The notes beneath the pieces were generated by a model, which did no database searches, had not been told where the DNA came from, and saw only the letters and a program-made list of their open reading frames with translations. Positions 42,169 to 53,280 of a stretch of DNA of 64,000 bases are shown here, piece by piece; position 1 is the stretch's first letter, and each line of letters begins with the position of its first letter. Source of the DNA: VFMC01 sp040380855 (GTDB lineage: Bacteria > Actinomycetota > Acidimicrobiia > Acidimicrobiales > Ilumatobacteraceae); contig JBEIIG010000013.1 of the NCBI GenBank assembly GCA_040380855.1, forward strand, positions 1 through 64,000. The letters run 5' to 3'. Position numbers and translations under genes: made by a program.

Positions 42169-43304
42169 GCGATGTCGCCATCGTCGGTATCGGCATCCAC
42201 CCGTTCGGCCGCCACGACCTGTCGGGCATGGAGCAGGGCGCGTTCGCCGCCCGTGCTGCGCTCGCCGACGCGGGCGTGGAATGGAGCGATGTGCAGTACG
42301 CCTTCGGAGGTTCGGCAGCGGCAGGGGCCGCCGACACGATGGTGAGCATCCTGGGTCTCACCGGGCTGCCCTTCGTGAACGTTGCGAACGGCTGTGCCAC
42401 GGGCGGCAGCGCGCTCATCAGCGGCTTCAACGCCATCAAGGCCGGAGCGGCCGATCTGGTGATGGCCATCGGCTTCGACAAACACCCGCGCGGTGCATTC
42501 GACCCCGACCCGGCGTCGTTCGGGTTGGGCAAGTGGTACGGCGACACCGGACTCATGCTCACCACGCAGTTCTTCGGGATGAAGATCCAGCGCTACATGC
42601 ACCAGTTCGGTATCACGCAGTCGACGTTGGCGAAGGTGGCGGTGAAGAACTTCGCCAACGGCTCGCTCAACGACAATGCCTGGCGGCGCACACCGATGAG
42701 CGAGGCCGAGGTGCTCGACGCGGCGATGCTCAGTCACCCGCTCACCCAGTACATGTTCTGCTCGCCCGGCGAGGGTGGTGTGGCGTTGCTGCTGGCTCGT
42801 GCCGACCAGGCGCACCGCTACACGGCGAACCCGGTGTATCTCCGTTCGGCCGCACTGCGCAGCCGTCCGTTCGGCAGTTTCGAGGTGTTCAACTCGTGGC
42901 TGTCGCCCGACCGGGGTGACAGCCCGTCGGTTGCGGCCGCTGCCGCAGCCTTCGAGCAGGCTGGCATCGGGCCCGACGAGATCTCGCTCGCACAGGTGCA
43001 AGACACCGAGAGCGGCGCCGAGGTGATGCACATGGCCGAGTGCGGCCTGTGCGCCGACGGCGACCAGGAGCGGATGATCCAGCTCGGCGAGACCCAGATC
43101 GGAGGTCGACTACCGATCAACACCGATGGCGGCTGTATCGCCAACGGCGAGCCGATCGGCGCCTCGGGCCTGCGGCAGGTGTACGAGAGCGCGCTGCAGT
43201 TGCGCGGTCAGGCGGGGGCACGACAGGTCGAGGGCGCCGCCACTGCCTTCACCCATGTCTACGGCGCTCCGGGAATCAGCGCCTGTACCGTCCTCAGCCG
43301 CTGA
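42165..43304 (+). CDS. thiolase-superfamily protein (SCP-x/Ltp-like)
   Basis: A 379-residue thiolase-fold protein. The nucleophile region is NVANGCATGGSALISGF. The usual C-terminal GHP motif appears as GGCIANGEPIGASGL, with Glu replacing His. This and the DUF35 partner recall the Ltp2-ChsH2 retro-aldolase type rather than a biosynthetic or degradative thiolase. Predicted to cleave or transfer a CoA-bound acyl unit. It ends 37 bases before a hairpin that may terminate both convergent genes. Confidence 0.87.
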   Translation: MSDVAIVGIGIHPFGRHDLSGMEQGAFAARAALADAGVEWSDVQYAFGGSAAAGAADTMVSILGLTGLPFVNVANGCATGGSALISGFNAIKAGAADLVMAIGFDKHPRGAFDPDPASFGLGKWYGDTGLMLTTQFFGMKIQRYMHQFGITQSTLAKVAVKNFANGSLNDNAWRRTPMSEAEVLDAAMLSHPLTQYMFCSPGEGGVALLLARADQAHRYTANPVYLRSAALRSRPFGSFEVFNSWLSPDRGDSPSVAAAAAAFEQAGIGPDEISLAQVQDTESGAEVMHMAECGLCADGDQERMIQLGETQIGGRLPINTDGGCIANGEPIGASGLRQVYESALQLRGQAGARQVEGAATAFTHVYGAPGISACTVLSR

Positions 43305-43340
43305 GACGTCTCTGCTGCGCACCGCTCGGTCGTACGACGA

Positions 43341-43363
43341 CCCGGTGCCCCGAGGCACCCGGG
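43341..43363. terminator. candidate bidirectional terminator hairpin
   Basis: GGTGCC pairs with GGCACC around a CCGA loop, extended by CCC/GGG with one bulged C, between the convergent thiolase and DUF4333-like genes. Confidence 0.45.
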
Positions 43364-43364
43364 C

Positions 43365-43655
43365 TCAGATGTCGAGGTCGGTCACGACGGCTGGGCCGTC
43401 GACGATGGTGACGTCGAAGTCCAGTGTGGTGCCGTCGTCGACCATCGCCCGGCAACGGAAGGCAGCACCGACGACACTGGTCTCGGGGGCAGTGCAGTCG
43501 ACCTCGGAATCGCGGCCGAGCTCGTCCCAGATCTGTTGGTTGATCTTGTTGCTCGCGTCGGTGGCCGGGTCGAACGACGAGCGGGGATACAGGAAGAACA
43601 GCGCTGCACCGACGATCGCGAAGACCACCAGGGTCACAATCGTTCGCTTCGGCAC
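43365..43655 (-). CDS. small membrane-anchored DUF4333-like protein
   Basis: A 96-residue protein with one N-terminal membrane helix (IVTLVVFAIVGAALFFLYP) and an external domain with two Cys (VDCTAPE and FRCRAMV) in the pattern of the actinobacterial DUF4333 domain. GGGAGGTGA precedes the GTG start at a good distance. Function unknown. Confidence 0.75.
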   Translation of the reverse strand: MPKRTIVTLVVFAIVGAALFFLYPRSSFDPATDASNKINQQIWDELGRDSEVDCTAPETSVVGAAFRCRAMVDDGTTLDFDVTIVDGPAVVTDLDI

Positions 43656-43707
43656 GGCGCATCACCTCCCTCGCTGCCACGGGTCGCGGCATCCGTCGGC
43701 AGACGCG

Positions 43708-44634
43708 TCAACGCACTGCCGGTACCGTCGACAGTCCCGACGTCCTCCGATCGTGCACGGTGTCAACGGTGATGAGCACCAGTCCTGCCCACACCAGCGC
43801 GAACCCGGCGAGTCGCGACGTCGTCATCTCCTCGTGGTACACGGCCCATCCGAGCAGGAAGTTGATCGACGGGATGATGTACTGCATCGGTCCGAGCACG
43901 GTGAAGGGCACTCGTTGGGCCGACCAGGCGAACAGCATGAGGGGGACGACGGTGACGATGCCGGTGCCGGCCACCATGAGCGCTTCGCGGGTGTCGGCGG
44001 TAGCGGCCACGCTGCCGTCGTGGCCGGTGAGGGCGATCACCGTCACGATGGCCGGCACCAGGGCGACGAACGATTCGGCCGACATGCTCTCGACCGGATC
44101 GAGGGGTACCTGCCGCTTGAGGGTGCCGTAGAGCATCCACGACGTGGCCAGCAGCACAGCCACCACCGGGAAGCGGCCGTACCCGGCCGCCAGCACCACG
44201 ACGGCCGCTACGGCGAACCCGACCGCGACCTTCTGCAGGCGGCGCAGCGGTTCGCCGAACAGCCACACACCGATGGCGATGGTGCCGAGCGGTCCGAGGA
44301 AGTAACCGAGCGCGGTGTCGATGACGTGACCGTGCACCACGGCCCACACGTAGGTGGTCCAGTTGGTGGCCAGCAGTAGTGCGGCCAGGACCACTCGGCC
44401 GAGCAGGCGTCGGTCGCGGATCACCGGCTTCAGGCGCGGCCAGCGGCGGGTGACGGTGAGGACGATCGCCATGATCGCGGCCGAACTGACGATGCGCCAG
44501 CCCACCAGTTCGAACGGATCGAAGCGGGTGATCTGCTTCCAGTAGACGGTGAGCGCACCCCACAGGGTGAAACAGGCGACACCGGCGACGATACCGCTGC
44601 GTACCGCGGCCTCGTCGTGCTCGGGTGGCGTCAC
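43708..44634 (-). CDS. rarD: RarD-type EamA permease
   Basis: A 308-residue protein with about ten membrane helices in two EamA halves, beginning VAGVACFTLWGALTVYWKQI and including LLLATNWTTYVWAVVHGHVIDTALGYFLGPL, the RarD signature. Members are drug/metabolite exporters, with unproven chloramphenicol-related roles. GTG start overlaps the nitroreductase stop (GTGA), so the two are co-translated. Confidence 0.9.
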   Translation of the reverse strand: MTPPEHDEAAVRSGIVAGVACFTLWGALTVYWKQITRFDPFELVGWRIVSSAAIMAIVLTVTRRWPRLKPVIRDRRLLGRVVLAALLLATNWTTYVWAVVHGHVIDTALGYFLGPLGTIAIGVWLFGEPLRRLQKVAVGFAVAAVVVLAAGYGRFPVVAVLLATSWMLYGTLKRQVPLDPVESMSAESFVALVPAIVTVIALTGHDGSVAATADTREALMVAGTGIVTVVPLMLFAWSAQRVPFTVLGPMQYIIPSINFLLGWAVYHEEMTTSRLAGFALVWAGLVLITVDTVHDRRTSGLSTVPAVR

Positions 44635-45287
44635 AGCGATTGCTTCCAGCCGTTCAGGTAGGTGATCTTCTCGGCGGGCAGGCGGGTGCCGGGCTTGAAG
44701 TCGTCGCCCGTGTAGAAGGCCACGGGCGTCATGGCCACCTGGATCACATGGTCGGGGATGCCGAGCAGTTGCGCGGCCTCCCGCTCGTAGGCCAGGTGCA
44801 GTGTGGTCCACGCCGTGCCCAGGCCGCGGCTGCGGGCCGCGAGCATGAAACTCCAGACCGCGGGCAGCACGCTGCCGTACATGCCGGCGAGTTGGCCCTG
44901 TGCCATGCCGGCATCGGGACGGCCGATGTAGCAGGGGATGACCATCGCCGGTACCTCGTGGAGGATGTTGGCGAGGTGGTCGCTCGACTCCATGATGCCG
45001 TTCGCGTCGGTGCGGCCGACGGTGGCAACGGCGCTGCGCTGGCTCTCGATGTAGGGCGCGTAGGCGCGGCGGTAGAGGTCGGCGATGCCGGCCTTCAGTG
45101 CAGGGTCGTCGACGATGAGCCACCGCCACATCTGCACGTTGCCGCCGGCCGGGGCCTGGGCGGCGATTCGGACGCAGTCGACGATCAGATCGTGCGGTAC
45201 CGCACGGGTGAGATCGAGCCGCTTGCGCACGGCGCGGGTGGTGGTGAGCAGGTGGTCGGTCTGCTCCAGATCGAACGAAAAGGCCAT
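44631..45287 (-). CDS. nitroreductase-family flavoprotein
   Basis: A 218-residue FMN-dependent oxidoreductase fold. It shows RAVRKRLDLTRAVPHDLIVDCVRIAAQAPAGGNVQMWRWLIV at the N-terminus and the C-terminal GLGTAWTTLHL and PVAFYTGDDFKPGTR. It reduces nitro, quinone or other compounds with NAD(P)H; substrate unknown. TACTCT sits exactly seven bases upstream of the ATG. It forms an operon with the RarD permease and is divergent from the mutase gene. Confidence 0.88.
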   Translation of the reverse strand: MAFSFDLEQTDHLLTTTRAVRKRLDLTRAVPHDLIVDCVRIAAQAPAGGNVQMWRWLIVDDPALKAGIADLYRRAYAPYIESQRSAVATVGRTDANGIMESSDHLANILHEVPAMVIPCYIGRPDAGMAQGQLAGMYGSVLPAVWSFMLAARSRGLGTAWTTLHLAYEREAAQLLGIPDHVIQVAMTPVAFYTGDDFKPGTRLPAEKITYLNGWKQSL

Positions 45288-45294
45288 GGGTCGT

Positions 45295-45300
45295 AGAGTA
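45295..45300 (-). promoter_or_regulatory. -10 hexamer TACTCT, leaderless start of nitroreductase
   Basis: Coding-strand TACTCT is separated from the ATG at 45287 by seven bases. Confidence 0.5.
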
Positions 45301-45338
45301 CGCACCACCCCCTTCACGATCTCGATCAGAGGTGCACC

Positions 45339-46979
<1,641 letters not shown>

Positions 46980-47044
46980 CGCTCGCGCTTCTCACCGAGC
47001 CTTCGCCGGGTCTACGGTGTCGCTCCGGACACAGGGGGTGCCCA

Positions 47045-48106
47045 ATGCTCGATCCATCGACCATGCCCGCGTTGCTCGGCGAGTTCCTCGCCCGCCAGCA
47101 GCCCGACTGGCGCAATGTGCGTGTCAGTTCGTACGAGGTGATGACCGGCGGCTACAGCCGGCTGCTCGCCAAGGCCGTCGTCGAACACGACGGTGGCCGC
47201 CAGGTGCTCGTGCTGCGCGGCGACCCGCCCGCCGACAAGATCCTCATCCACACCGACCGCGAGCAGGAGTGGGAGCTGCTGCGGGTGCTCGGCGAGCACG
47301 GCATCCGTACGCCGCGTGCCCGTCACTTCGACGCCACGGGCGAGTCGCTCGGCACCAAGGCGCTCATCATCGACTTCAGCGAGTCCACCTCGTTCCTGCC
47401 ACACGTTGCCGCCGGTGGTTCGCTCGAGGGGCTCCCCGAACGGCTGGCCGATGCGCTCGCCTCGTTCCACGCCATCCCGATCGAGGCGTTGCCTCGCCAG
47501 CTCGATCGGCCGACGAGTTGGGATGCGTACCTCACCACGCGTATCGACGAATGGCGCCGCACCGCCGATGCGCACGTCGAAGACCTGCCGATCATGCGGT
47601 TCATGGCCGGGTGGCTCGACAGCCACCGTCCGGCGCCGGTGCCCCTCACGCTCATGCACGGCGACTTCCAGAGCGCCAACCTCATGCTCACCGCCGACGG
47701 TCACTTCGAGGTACTCGACTGGGAACTCGCCTCCATCGGCGACCCGCGCGAAGACATGGGCTACTTCAAGGCCGTCGCCCAGATCGCCCCGCCCGACCTG
47801 CTCGACGACGCCGGGTGCGAGGCGTTCTGCGCCCGCTACCGCGAACTCACCGGTATGAACGAACTGCAGCTCAACCCTGCCGTCGTGGCGTACTTCCTGA
47901 TCCTCGGTGTGGTGGGCACGGTGCGGCGCCTGCTCGAGGGTGCCGCCGACTACGCCCGCGGCACCAACCGGCTGATGGCATCGGTGTTCAACATGAACTC
48001 GGTGCAGTTCGGCCAGAGCGTCTGGCTGCCCACCGCCGACGCGCTCGGGCCCGTGATGGACCAACTCGCTGCTCTCGCCCGCCAGGCAGAAGGGAACCTC
48101 GGCTGA
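47045..48106 (+). CDS. APH-fold phosphotransferase
   Basis: A 353-residue kinase-like protein of the aminoglycoside phosphotransferase fold. The catalytic loop is LMHGDFQSANLML, and the metal-binding Asp follows in EVLDWELASIGDP. The N-lobe includes YEVMTGGYSRLLAKAVV and a Lys/Arg-containing strand VLVLRGD. Such proteins are common beside acyl-CoA dehydrogenase genes in actinobacteria, but their substrates are unknown; antibiotic resistance should not be assumed. SD AGGGGG precedes the ATG, and TACGGT lies 27 bases before the start codon. Confidence 0.87.
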   Translation: MLDPSTMPALLGEFLARQQPDWRNVRVSSYEVMTGGYSRLLAKAVVEHDGGRQVLVLRGDPPADKILIHTDREQEWELLRVLGEHGIRTPRARHFDATGESLGTKALIIDFSESTSFLPHVAAGGSLEGLPERLADALASFHAIPIEALPRQLDRPTSWDAYLTTRIDEWRRTADAHVEDLPIMRFMAGWLDSHRPAPVPLTLMHGDFQSANLMLTADGHFEVLDWELASIGDPREDMGYFKAVAQIAPPDLLDDAGCEAFCARYRELTGMNELQLNPAVVAYFLILGVVGTVRRLLEGAADYARGTNRLMASVFNMNSVQFGQSVWLPTADALGPVMDQLAALARQAEGNLG

Positions 48107-48516
48107 TGCTCACCCGACCCACCACCGAACAGATCCTGCGCGGGATCGCCGACGAACTGCGCGACACCGTGGCACCCGAGGTCACCAGCGAGCCCGTGAA
48201 GGTGCTCCTCGGCCAGATCGACCAGATCCTGCGCGGCCAGGCCACCAAAGCCGCCCACGAGATCGCCTGGATGCACGAGGAGGCCGATGCCATCTCGGCG
48301 GTCACCGGCACCGACGTGGGCTGGCCCGAGTCGCTTCATCTCGACGATGTCATCACCTGGTACGACGGCGTGTCGCGGGTGTTGTCGAACGCGCTCGATG
48401 ATGCGTTCGCAGCGGGCGACACGGCCCGAGTGGCCGAGTTGAAGGTGCTGCTCGATGCCCGTTCGGCCAACGAGATGCGCATCGTCGGCGCGCTCGACCT
48501 GGTGGGTCGCGGCTGA
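48106..48516 (+). CDS. hypothetical helical protein coupled to APH-fold kinase
   Basis: A 136-residue, acidic, all-helical soluble protein (MLTRPTTEQILRGIADELRD start) that overlaps the kinase gene by TGATG. I recognise no domain. Its position makes a partner or substrate-related role likely. Confidence 0.75.
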   Translation: MLTRPTTEQILRGIADELRDTVAPEVTSEPVKVLLGQIDQILRGQATKAAHEIAWMHEEADAISAVTGTDVGWPESLHLDDVITWYDGVSRVLSNALDDAFAAGDTARVAELKVLLDARSANEMRIVGALDLVGRG

Positions 48517-48675
48517 GCGCGACGGGGCCGAATTTCGCCCACAAACAGACCGCACGGCTCATGTTGCGGGTGTCACATGTGCTAGCAAACACTCCGCCGG
48601 GTTCCTGCCCGGCGACCACGGCCACCTCGGCCGGAACCATCACGGCCGACAGGCCAATCCATTGAGGGGGACATT

Positions 48676-50097
48676 GTGAGGAAACGGAGTATGAAGGTCG
48701 CCGCTGGCCTTCTCGTCCTGGGCATGGTCGGTGCGGCCTGCTCGGAGGAGGAGACCACGTCGACCACCGCCGCTGCTGTGGAGACCACGGCCGCTGCCGT
48801 CGAGACCACTGCGGCTGCTGTCGAGACCACGGCCGCTGCCACCGAGACCACCGCTGCCGCTGTCGAGACCACCGCTGCGGCGGGCGCCGACGAGCTGGTG
48901 CAGTGGGCACTCGACTACACCGCTGGTACCGCCGGCGAGGCGAGCGGCGATCCGATCACCATCGGCTACGTCAACTCGGAGGACTACTTCCCCGAGAACA
49001 CCATCGGCCTGAACGCCGCGATCGAGTTCATCAACAAAGAACTCGGTGGCGCCGCCGGTCGTCCGCTCCAGGCCGTCGCCTGCAAGATCTCGGTGGCCGA
49101 GGACGGCGCCAAGTGCGGCACTGAAATGGCCAACAACCCCGATGTCGCCGTGGTCATCACGGGCACCATCCTGTTCGGCAACAAGGAGCTGTACGACGCG
49201 TTGAACGGCAAGAAGCCGGTCATCATCGGTAACGGCGTCACCAGCGACGACTTCACCACTCCGGCCGGCCAGGCGTTCACCGCCGGCTCGCCCGGTGTCA
49301 TCCCCGGTATGGGCGGCTTCATCGTGCAGTACCTGCCCGAGGTGAAGAGCGTGGCCATCCTGGCCTCGAACAACCCCGCCGGTCAGGCCGCCGCCGACCT
49401 GCTGTTCAAGCCCGTCATGGAGAAGAACGGCATCGCCGTCACCTACGTGGGTGTCGACGACACCGCAACGGCCGCCGACGTGCAGTCGGCCCTCACCGCC
49501 GTCGGCGCCGACAAGGCCGACGCCGTGGTGCCGCTGCTCACCATCCAGCAGTGCATCAACATCTACGACGCGATGAAGGCACTCGACATCAACCCGACCG
49601 TGGTCACCACCGGCCTGTGCTTCGGTACGCCGATGACCGATCACCTCAAGGCCAACGGTGAAGACGGCCCGGTTCCCGACGGCTGGTACTTCGGTGGCTA
49701 TGGCTACAGCTACTTCAACCCCGACCTCGAGAGCGGCATGCAGACGTACGTGGCCAAGATCCAGGAGTACGGCGTGCCGGCTCCGGGTGCGACCACGCTC
49801 GAGTACACCGGCTTCGCCGGCCCCGAGTTCGCCAACGTGATGACGTTCGCCAAGTTCATGAACGAACTCGGTGGCGCCACCGACTACGCCAGCATCGACG
49901 GCAAGATCCGTGGCTTCACGGGCCCGATGATGTTGCAGGTCGGCCCGCTCAACTGCGGCAAGAACACCATCCTCGGTCTGCCCATCTTCATCTCGGTGTG
50001 CGGTACCCAGATCGGTATCCAGCAGTTCAAGGGCGGCGAGTGGATCTCGGTCGCCGACGGCTTGAACGGCCAGCCGATCGACGTGACCAAGGTCTGA
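48676..50097 (+). CDS. ABC transporter substrate-binding lipoprotein (LivK-like)
   Basis: A 473-residue lipoprotein (lipobox GAAC, Cys22) with six near-identical VETTAAA heptads as a linker, followed by a type I periplasmic-binding fold (PITIGYVNSEDYFPENTIGLNAAIEFINKELGG onward). It is the first gene of a Liv importer operon for branched-chain amino acids, amides or similar compounds. Starts at GTG with GAGGGGG upstream. A hairpin follows before the permease gene, probably reducing downstream expression relative to the binding protein. Confidence 0.92.
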   Translation: MRKRSMKVAAGLLVLGMVGAACSEEETTSTTAAAVETTAAAVETTAAAVETTAAATETTAAAVETTAAAGADELVQWALDYTAGTAGEASGDPITIGYVNSEDYFPENTIGLNAAIEFINKELGGAAGRPLQAVACKISVAEDGAKCGTEMANNPDVAVVITGTILFGNKELYDALNGKKPVIIGNGVTSDDFTTPAGQAFTAGSPGVIPGMGGFIVQYLPEVKSVAILASNNPAGQAAADLLFKPVMEKNGIAVTYVGVDDTATAADVQSALTAVGADKADAVVPLLTIQQCINIYDAMKALDINPTVVTTGLCFGTPMTDHLKANGEDGPVPDGWYFGGYGYSYFNPDLESGMQTYVAKIQEYGVPAPGATTLEYTGFAGPEFANVMTFAKFMNELGGATDYASIDGKIRGFTGPMMLQVGPLNCGKNTILGLPIFISVCGTQIGIQQFKGGEWISVADGLNGQPIDVTKV

Positions 50098-50141
50098 TCC
50101 TGGTCGACGTTGCAGTAGACACGAATACATATCGGTAGCGA

Positions 50142-50176
50142 TCGGTGGGGTGCCGCAGGTGGCGGCACCCCACCGA
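50142..50176 (+). terminator. hairpin between binding protein and permease (attenuator)
   Basis: A perfect 15-bp stem (left arm TCGGTGGGGTGCCGC, loop AGGTG) lies 45 bases after the binding-protein stop and 32 bases before the permease start. Lack of a T-tract suggests partial termination or mRNA 3'-end stabilisation. Confidence 0.65.
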
Positions 50177-50207
50177 GTCGCATGGGGGCTTCGAGGGGGA
50201 CGAGACC

Positions 50208-52505
50208 GTGAAGGGCTCGGCAATCAAGTACATCAGGTGGGGTATTGCCGCGGTGGGGCTGCTGCTCCTGCTGTGGATCGTCATCGATTCCGATACGCGA
50301 GCCCAGTTCGTCACGGGCTCCGGCATCGCCCAGGGCGCGCTGGTGGCTGCCATTGCGCTCGGCGTGGTGCTCACCTATCGCGGTTCGGGCGTGGTCAACT
50401 TCGCCAACAGCGCCATCGCGATGTACATCGCGTACGTCTATGCGGTGTTGCGCAAGGACGGCGATCTGTTCCTGCCCCCGTTGCCCAACCCCTTCGCTCC
50501 CATCGAGGGAGTGGTCCACTGGTTCCAGGACACCGACACGTTCGACCTCACCGATTGGCCGACACGCATCAGCTTCGGGCCGAACATGCAGTTCTGGCCT
50601 GCGCTGCTCATCTCGCTGATCTTCGCGATCGTGCTGGGCCTCATCCTCCACTTCCTCATCTTCCGCCCGCTGCGCAGCGCACCACCGCTCGCCAAGGTGG
50701 TCGCCTCGATCGGTCTGTTCCTCTATCTGCCGGCCGTCATCATCCGTCGCTTCACCATCCAGCCCTACACGGTGAAGCCGATGCCGTTCTTCGACAACGA
50801 CGCCAAGCCGGTGAAGTTGCCGTTCGGCATCAGCATCGGTGCCGATGCCCTCACCATCGCTGTGCTGGTCATCATCTTCACGGTGTTGCTGTGGGTCGTG
50901 TTCCAGATGACCCGCTTCGGTCTGGCGACACGAGCAGCCAGCGAGAACGAAAAGGGCGCCGTCGTGCTCGGCTTCTCGCCCGAGTTCCTGGCCGGCGCCA
51001 ACTGGGTCATCTCCACCCTCATCACCGGTCTGCTCGGCATCTTCGCCGCCACCATCCAGAAGTCCATCGACCCGGCCGTGCTGCCTGCGCTCATCGTGCC
51101 GGCGCTCACTGCGGCGTTGGTGGGCAGCTTCACCTCGTTCGGCCTCACAGCCGTCGCAGCGTTTGCGCTCGGCATGCAGTTCGGCCTCATCAAGTACATC
51201 GAGATCAACCACAGCTGGTTCCCCTCGTCGGGCGGCACCCCGTTGCCCGGCGGCGAGCGCTTCATCCCGCTCCTCGTGATCGTGCTCGTCCTCTACCTCA
51301 GCGGCAAGAGCCTTCCCACCCGCGGTGCCATCAGTGCCGGTCGATTGCCGTTCTCGCCCACACCGCCGCGGTGGGCGATCCGCTACGGCGGTCCGGCGCT
51401 GGCCCTGCTGGCGGCGGTGCTCGGTCTGTTCTTCCTCACGCCGCCGTTCCGTCTGGCGCTGTCGAACACGCTCATCGGCATCATCATCTGCCTGTCGCTG
51501 GTGGTGCTCACCGGGTACGTGGGGCAGATCTCGCTGGCGCAGATGTCGTTCGCCGGTATCTCGGCGTTCCTCGTGTCGAAGATGACGATGGAAGCGCCCA
51601 TCAAGATCCCGTTGCCGTTCTCGAACAAGATGCTCACCGTCATCCCCGAGGTGCCGTTCCCGATACCCATCATCATCGGCGGCATCGTGGCCATGTTGGT
51701 GGGCATGATCGTCGCCATTCCTGCGCTCCGTGTGCGCGGCGTGAACCTGGCCATCGTCACCCTGGCGTTCGCCGTGGCGGTCGACAAGGTGGTGTTCGCC
51801 AACAAGTCGGTGAACGGCGGGTTCGCCGGCGCCAAGGTCGAGGCGCCACAGCTCATCGTCGAGCCGCGCGACGTGAGCTACCGGATCCTCGGGATGAAGG
51901 CGGGCGATGGCCTGCAGCCCAACCCGATGACGCCCATCTTCTGTCTCATCGTGGTGGTCATCCTCGCCTACGCCGTGGCCAACCTGCGCCGCTCGGCGAC
52001 GGGCCGACGGATGCTCGCCACGCGCAGCAACGAGCGGGCGGCTGCCGCCGCAGGTGTGAACGTGTCGGGCATGAAGTTCCTGGCGTTCGCCGTGTCGGCC
52101 TTCATTGCCGGTGTGGGTGGTGCCGTCATCGCGTACCGATCGGGCAGCGTCACCGTCGACAAGTTCACCTACGTGCAGTCGCTCACCTTCCTGGCCTTCG
52201 CCTACATCGGCGGCATCACCAGCGTGTACGGCGCCATCAGCGGTGGCTTCATCGTGGCCGGTGGCCTCGTGTTCACGTTCCTCGAACGCATCCTGCACGT
52301 GCCCAGCGAGTTCACGCTCATCCTCGGCGGTATCGGCCTCATCTTCTCGGCCATCATGAACCCCGAGGGTCTGGCCGGAGCCGTGCGACATGCCGGCGCC
52401 CAGATGAAGGCGCTGCTCGGTATGCGCAAGGCCCAGGCCGCGCCACCGCCGGGGCCACCGCCTGCGGCCGAACCCGAACTCGCCACCACGGCAGGAGGTC
52501 ACTGA
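50208..52505 (+). CDS. fused LivH-LivM permease of branched-chain-type ABC importer
   Basis: A 765-residue membrane protein. Residues about 1-385 match LivH-type permeases (GVVLTYRGSGVVNFANSAIAMYIAYVYAVL; FGLATRAASENEKGAVVLGFSPEFL), and about 400-745 match LivM (LSLVVLTGYVGQISLAQMSFAGISAFLV; GRRMLATRSNERAAAAAGVNVSGMKFLAFAVSAFIAGVGGA). The C-terminus is a Pro/Ala-rich tail. Fusion is less common than separate livH and livM. GTG 50208 has GAGGGGG upstream. LivG follows after one base. Confidence 0.92.
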   Translation: MKGSAIKYIRWGIAAVGLLLLLWIVIDSDTRAQFVTGSGIAQGALVAAIALGVVLTYRGSGVVNFANSAIAMYIAYVYAVLRKDGDLFLPPLPNPFAPIEGVVHWFQDTDTFDLTDWPTRISFGPNMQFWPALLISLIFAIVLGLILHFLIFRPLRSAPPLAKVVASIGLFLYLPAVIIRRFTIQPYTVKPMPFFDNDAKPVKLPFGISIGADALTIAVLVIIFTVLLWVVFQMTRFGLATRAASENEKGAVVLGFSPEFLAGANWVISTLITGLLGIFAATIQKSIDPAVLPALIVPALTAALVGSFTSFGLTAVAAFALGMQFGLIKYIEINHSWFPSSGGTPLPGGERFIPLLVIVLVLYLSGKSLPTRGAISAGRLPFSPTPPRWAIRYGGPALALLAAVLGLFFLTPPFRLALSNTLIGIIICLSLVVLTGYVGQISLAQMSFAGISAFLVSKMTMEAPIKIPLPFSNKMLTVIPEVPFPIPIIIGGIVAMLVGMIVAIPALRVRGVNLAIVTLAFAVAVDKVVFANKSVNGGFAGAKVEAPQLIVEPRDVSYRILGMKAGDGLQPNPMTPIFCLIVVVILAYAVANLRRSATGRRMLATRSNERAAAAAGVNVSGMKFLAFAVSAFIAGVGGAVIAYRSGSVTVDKFTYVQSLTFLAFAYIGGITSVYGAISGGFIVAGGLVFTFLERILHVPSEFTLILGGIGLIFSAIMNPEGLAGAVRHAGAQMKALLGMRKAQAAPPPGPPPAAEPELATTAGGH

Positions 52506-52506
52506 C

Positions 52507-53280
52507 ATGGCGCTGTTGGAGACATTCGGCATGTCGGTCACCTTCGGTGGCCTGAAGGCCGTGAACGAGGTCGACTTCCGGGTCGAGGAAGGTCAGCTCG
52601 TCGGGCTGATCGGCCCGAACGGTGCCGGCAAGACCACCTTCATCGACGGCATCACCGGCTTCGTGCCCACCACCGGGCGGATCATGTTCGACGGTAACGA
52701 GATCGGTGCGCTGCCCGCCCACCGACGCGCCAAGAGCGGCTTGGGCCGCACGTGGCAGTCGCTCGAGCTGTTCGACGACCTCACCATCCGCGAGAACCTG
52801 CAGGTGGCTGCCGAGAAGCAGACCGTCGGCAGCTTCTTCGCCGATCTGGTGGCGCCGCGCCGCAAGCGCGACCAGTCGAACGTCGAGTTCGCGCTCGACG
52901 TGCTGGGCATCGGCGACCTCGCCGACAAGATGCCCAACGAGATCAGCCAGGGTCAGCGCAAGCTGGTCAGTGCCGCCCGTGCGTTGGCCGCCCGGCCGAA
53001 ACTGGTGTGCATGGACGAGCCGGCCGCCGGCCTCGACACCACCGAGAGCACCGAGTTGGGGCAGCGGTTGCGCTCGATCATCGACGCCGGCATGACCATC
53101 TTCCTCGTCGACCACGACATGGGCCTGGTGCTGAACGTGTGCGACTACATCTACGTCATCGAGTTCGGGGTGAAGATCGCCGAGGGTACGCCCGAGGAAG
53201 TGAAGCGCAATCCGAAGGTGATCGAGGCGTACCTCGGTTCGTCGGCCGAATCCGACGCTGCTGCAGAAGGGGGCGAGTGA
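52507..53280 (+). CDS. livG: branched-chain-type ABC transporter ATPase LivG
   Basis: A 257-residue ATPase. Walker A is GPNGAGKTTF, Walker B ends CMDEPAAGL, and the signature motif is ISQGQRKLV instead of the usual LSGGQ. The H-loop is in LVDHDMGLV. Length and sequence match LivG. It energises the LivHM permease together with LivF, whose ATG overlaps this stop by one base. Confidence 0.93.
   Translation: MALLETFGMSVTFGGLKAVNEVDFRVEEGQLVGLIGPNGAGKTTFIDGITGFVPTTGRIMFDGNEIGALPAHRRAKSGLGRTWQSLELFDDLTIRENLQVAAEKQTVGSFFADLVAPRRKRDQSNVEFALDVLGIGDLADKMPNEISQGQRKLVSAARALAARPKLVCMDEPAAGLDTTESTELGQRLRSIIDAGMTIFLVDHDMGLVLNVCDYIYVIEFGVKIAEGTPEEVKRNPKVIEAYLGSSAESDAAAEGGE

Noticed and set aside
48517..48675. 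Riboswitch or structured leader upstream of the Liv operon
   Set aside because: Only a short hairpin (GCCGGG/CCCGGC near 48597) is visible, with no match to a known riboswitch pattern.
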